A stretch of DNA of 7,088 nucleotides. Source: Leclercia sp. UBA7405. Lineage in GTDB: Bacteria; Pseudomonadota; Gammaproteobacteria; Enterobacterales; Enterobacteriaceae. The notes under the pieces were generated by a model that saw nothing but the letters and a program-made list of their open reading frames with translations, made no database searches and was not told the DNA's origin. The stretch covers positions 1 to 7,088 of the forward strand of contig DKMV01000281.1 of the NCBI GenBank assembly GCA_002469605.1. The letters are read 5' to 3'. This document shows, one piece after another, positions 6,350-7,088 of the stretch (positions within the stretch are counted from its first letter, which is position 1; each line of letters starts with the position of its first letter). The position numbers were made by a program, and so were the translations under genes.

Positions 6350-6506
6350 TGGCTTGCCTCAACTCTTATTTCCGACAGTGTACCTGACTCAAAGCCGGGC
6401 AAAACGCATTTTTTCAATGCCAGCTGCGGCCGACAATGCTGATTTATCCCCGTCTTCATGGCAAACTAGCCGCCGAAAATTTAGCGAGCGCGCCCTGGAG
6501 GAAATA
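6350..6506. other. Divergent smrB / prmB intergenic region
   Basis: This 157-bp gap carries both start regions. On the minus strand are GAGG at 6357-6360 and a possible smrB -10, TACACT, at 6377-6382. On the plus strand is the prmB ribosome site at 6497-6501. I found no convincing prmB promoter hexamers and no operator that I recognise. Confidence 0.6.
6497..6501 (+). promoter_or_regulatory. prmB ribosome-binding site (supports a GTG start)
   Basis: A full GGAGG stands 5 nt before GTG at 6507. No in-frame ATG near it would preserve the conserved start [10 protein letters not shown], so this strong site fixes the non-ATG start. Confidence 0.85.
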
Positions 6507-7088
6507 GTGGATAAAATTTTTGTCGATGAAGCAGTGAATGAGCTGCATACCATTCAGGACATGTTGCGCTGGTCGGTCAGCCGCTTCAGCGCCGCCAACA
6601 TCTGGTACGGTCACGGTACCGACAACCCCTGGGACGAAGCCGTGCAGCTGGTGCTGCCGTCGCTCTATCTGCCGCTGGATATCCCGGAAGATATGCGTAC
6701 CGCGCGCCTGACCTCCAGCGAGAAGCACCGCATCGTTGAGCGCGTGATCCGCCGCGTCAACGAGCGCATTCCGGTGGCTTACCTCACTAACAAAGCCTGG
6801 TTCTGCGGTCATGAATTCTATGTGGATGAACGCGTGCTGGTGCCGCGCTCGCCGATTGGTGAGCTTATTAACAATCACTTCGCCGGCCTGATTGACCATC
6901 AGCCGGAGCATATTCTGGATATGTGCACCGGCAGCGGCTGTATCGCCATCGCCTGCGCCTATGCCTTCCCGGAAGCGGAAGTGGATGCGGTTGATATCTC
7001 CGGCGACGCACTGGCCGTTACCGAACACAACATCGAAGAGCACGGCCTGATCCATCACGTTACGCCGATCCGCTCCGATCTGTTCCGC
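6507..7088 (+). CDS. prmB: PrmB, ribosomal protein uL3 glutamine N5-methyltransferase (N-terminal part, runs off the window)
   Basis: PrmB uses S-adenosylmethionine to methylate a glutamine of ribosomal protein uL3 (L3), a modification that aids 50S assembly. Exactly 194 codons are present; the E. coli protein has 310. The GTG start gives [20 protein letters not shown]. The N-terminal helical substrate-recognition domain spans about 1-110. The Rossmann methyltransferase begins near 134, with SAM motif [19 protein letters not shown] (137-154) and the acidic VDAVDIS segment (159-165) that contacts the cofactor. The catalytic NPPY motif, which separates N5-glutamine methyltransferases from other folds, falls beyond the window end. 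Near-identity to E. coli PrmB rules out the paralogue PrmC. In E. coli aroC follows this gene, which cannot be seen here. Any frameshift further on would be invisible. Confidence 0.95.
   Translation, partial: MDKIFVDEAVNELHTIQDMLRWSVSRFSAANIWYGHGTDNPWDEAVQLVLPSLYLPLDIPEDMRTARLTSSEKHRIVERVIRRVNERIPVAYLTNKAWFCGHEFYVDERVLVPRSPIGELINNHFAGLIDHQPEHILDMCTGSGCIAIACAYAFPEAEVDAVDISGDALAVTEHNIEEHGLIHHVTPIRSDLFR

Noticed and set aside
6456..7058. A 200-codon minus-strand open frame opposite prmB
   Set aside because: The plus strand carries PrmB from a GTG start with GGAGG and a SAM-binding motif. The minus-strand frame is its shadow.
1..7088. Mobile element, prophage, defence system or CRISPR array
   Set aside because: Every substantial gene matches a conserved enterobacterial core gene in the expected order. 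I saw no transposase, integrase, tandem repeat array or target-site duplication.

Overview
The window is a stretch of core chromosome from an enterobacterium (Enterobacteriaceae; Enterobacter/Klebsiella/Lelliottia-like rather than Escherichia coli itself). This rests on near-identity of the encoded proteins to remembered E. coli K-12 proteins, combined with high-GC third codon positions and many conservative substitutions. Gene order matches the E. coli fadL - yfcZ - fadI - fadJ - sixA - smrB - prmB region. I could not search a database, so the genus is not settled. Nothing looks mobile: I see no insertion sequence, phage gene, tRNA, CRISPR array or toxin-antitoxin pair.

Layout. Positions 1-780 hold the N-terminal 260 codons of fadL on the minus strand (outer-membrane long-chain fatty acid channel). 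The 365-bp gap at 787-1151 holds the fadL promoter with two FadR-like operators and a probable yfcZ promoter. yfcZ (1152-1436, plus) encodes a small cysteine-rich DUF406 protein and is followed by a perfect intrinsic terminator. A FadR-type operator lies just ahead of the fadI-fadJ operon (1601-5058, plus), whose two genes overlap by one base (TAATG). A 210-bp spacer leads to sixA (5269-5754, plus). smrB (5798-6349, minus) converges on sixA. prmB (6507 to the window end, plus) diverges from smrB and is cut off after 194 codons.

How the genes work together. FadL brings long-chain fatty acids across the outer membrane. FadI (3-ketoacyl-CoA thiolase) and FadJ (enoyl-CoA hydratase / 3-hydroxyacyl-CoA dehydrogenase) form the second beta-oxidation complex, the one associated in E. 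coli with anaerobic growth on fatty acids. Near-consensus FadR operators at both fadL and fadI suggest that uptake and oxidation are de-repressed together by long-chain acyl-CoA. SixA (phosphohistidine phosphatase), SmrB (ribosome-collision endonuclease) and PrmB (uL3 glutamine methyltransferase) are unrelated housekeeping or regulatory neighbours.

I do not see an undescribed biological system here. Worth a second look are: a sharp low-GC codon-usage patch inside fadJ, a RybB-seed-complementary site early in the fadL coding region, an inverted repeat that contains both stop codons of the convergent sixA/smrB pair, and structured but unexplained sequence ahead of sixA.
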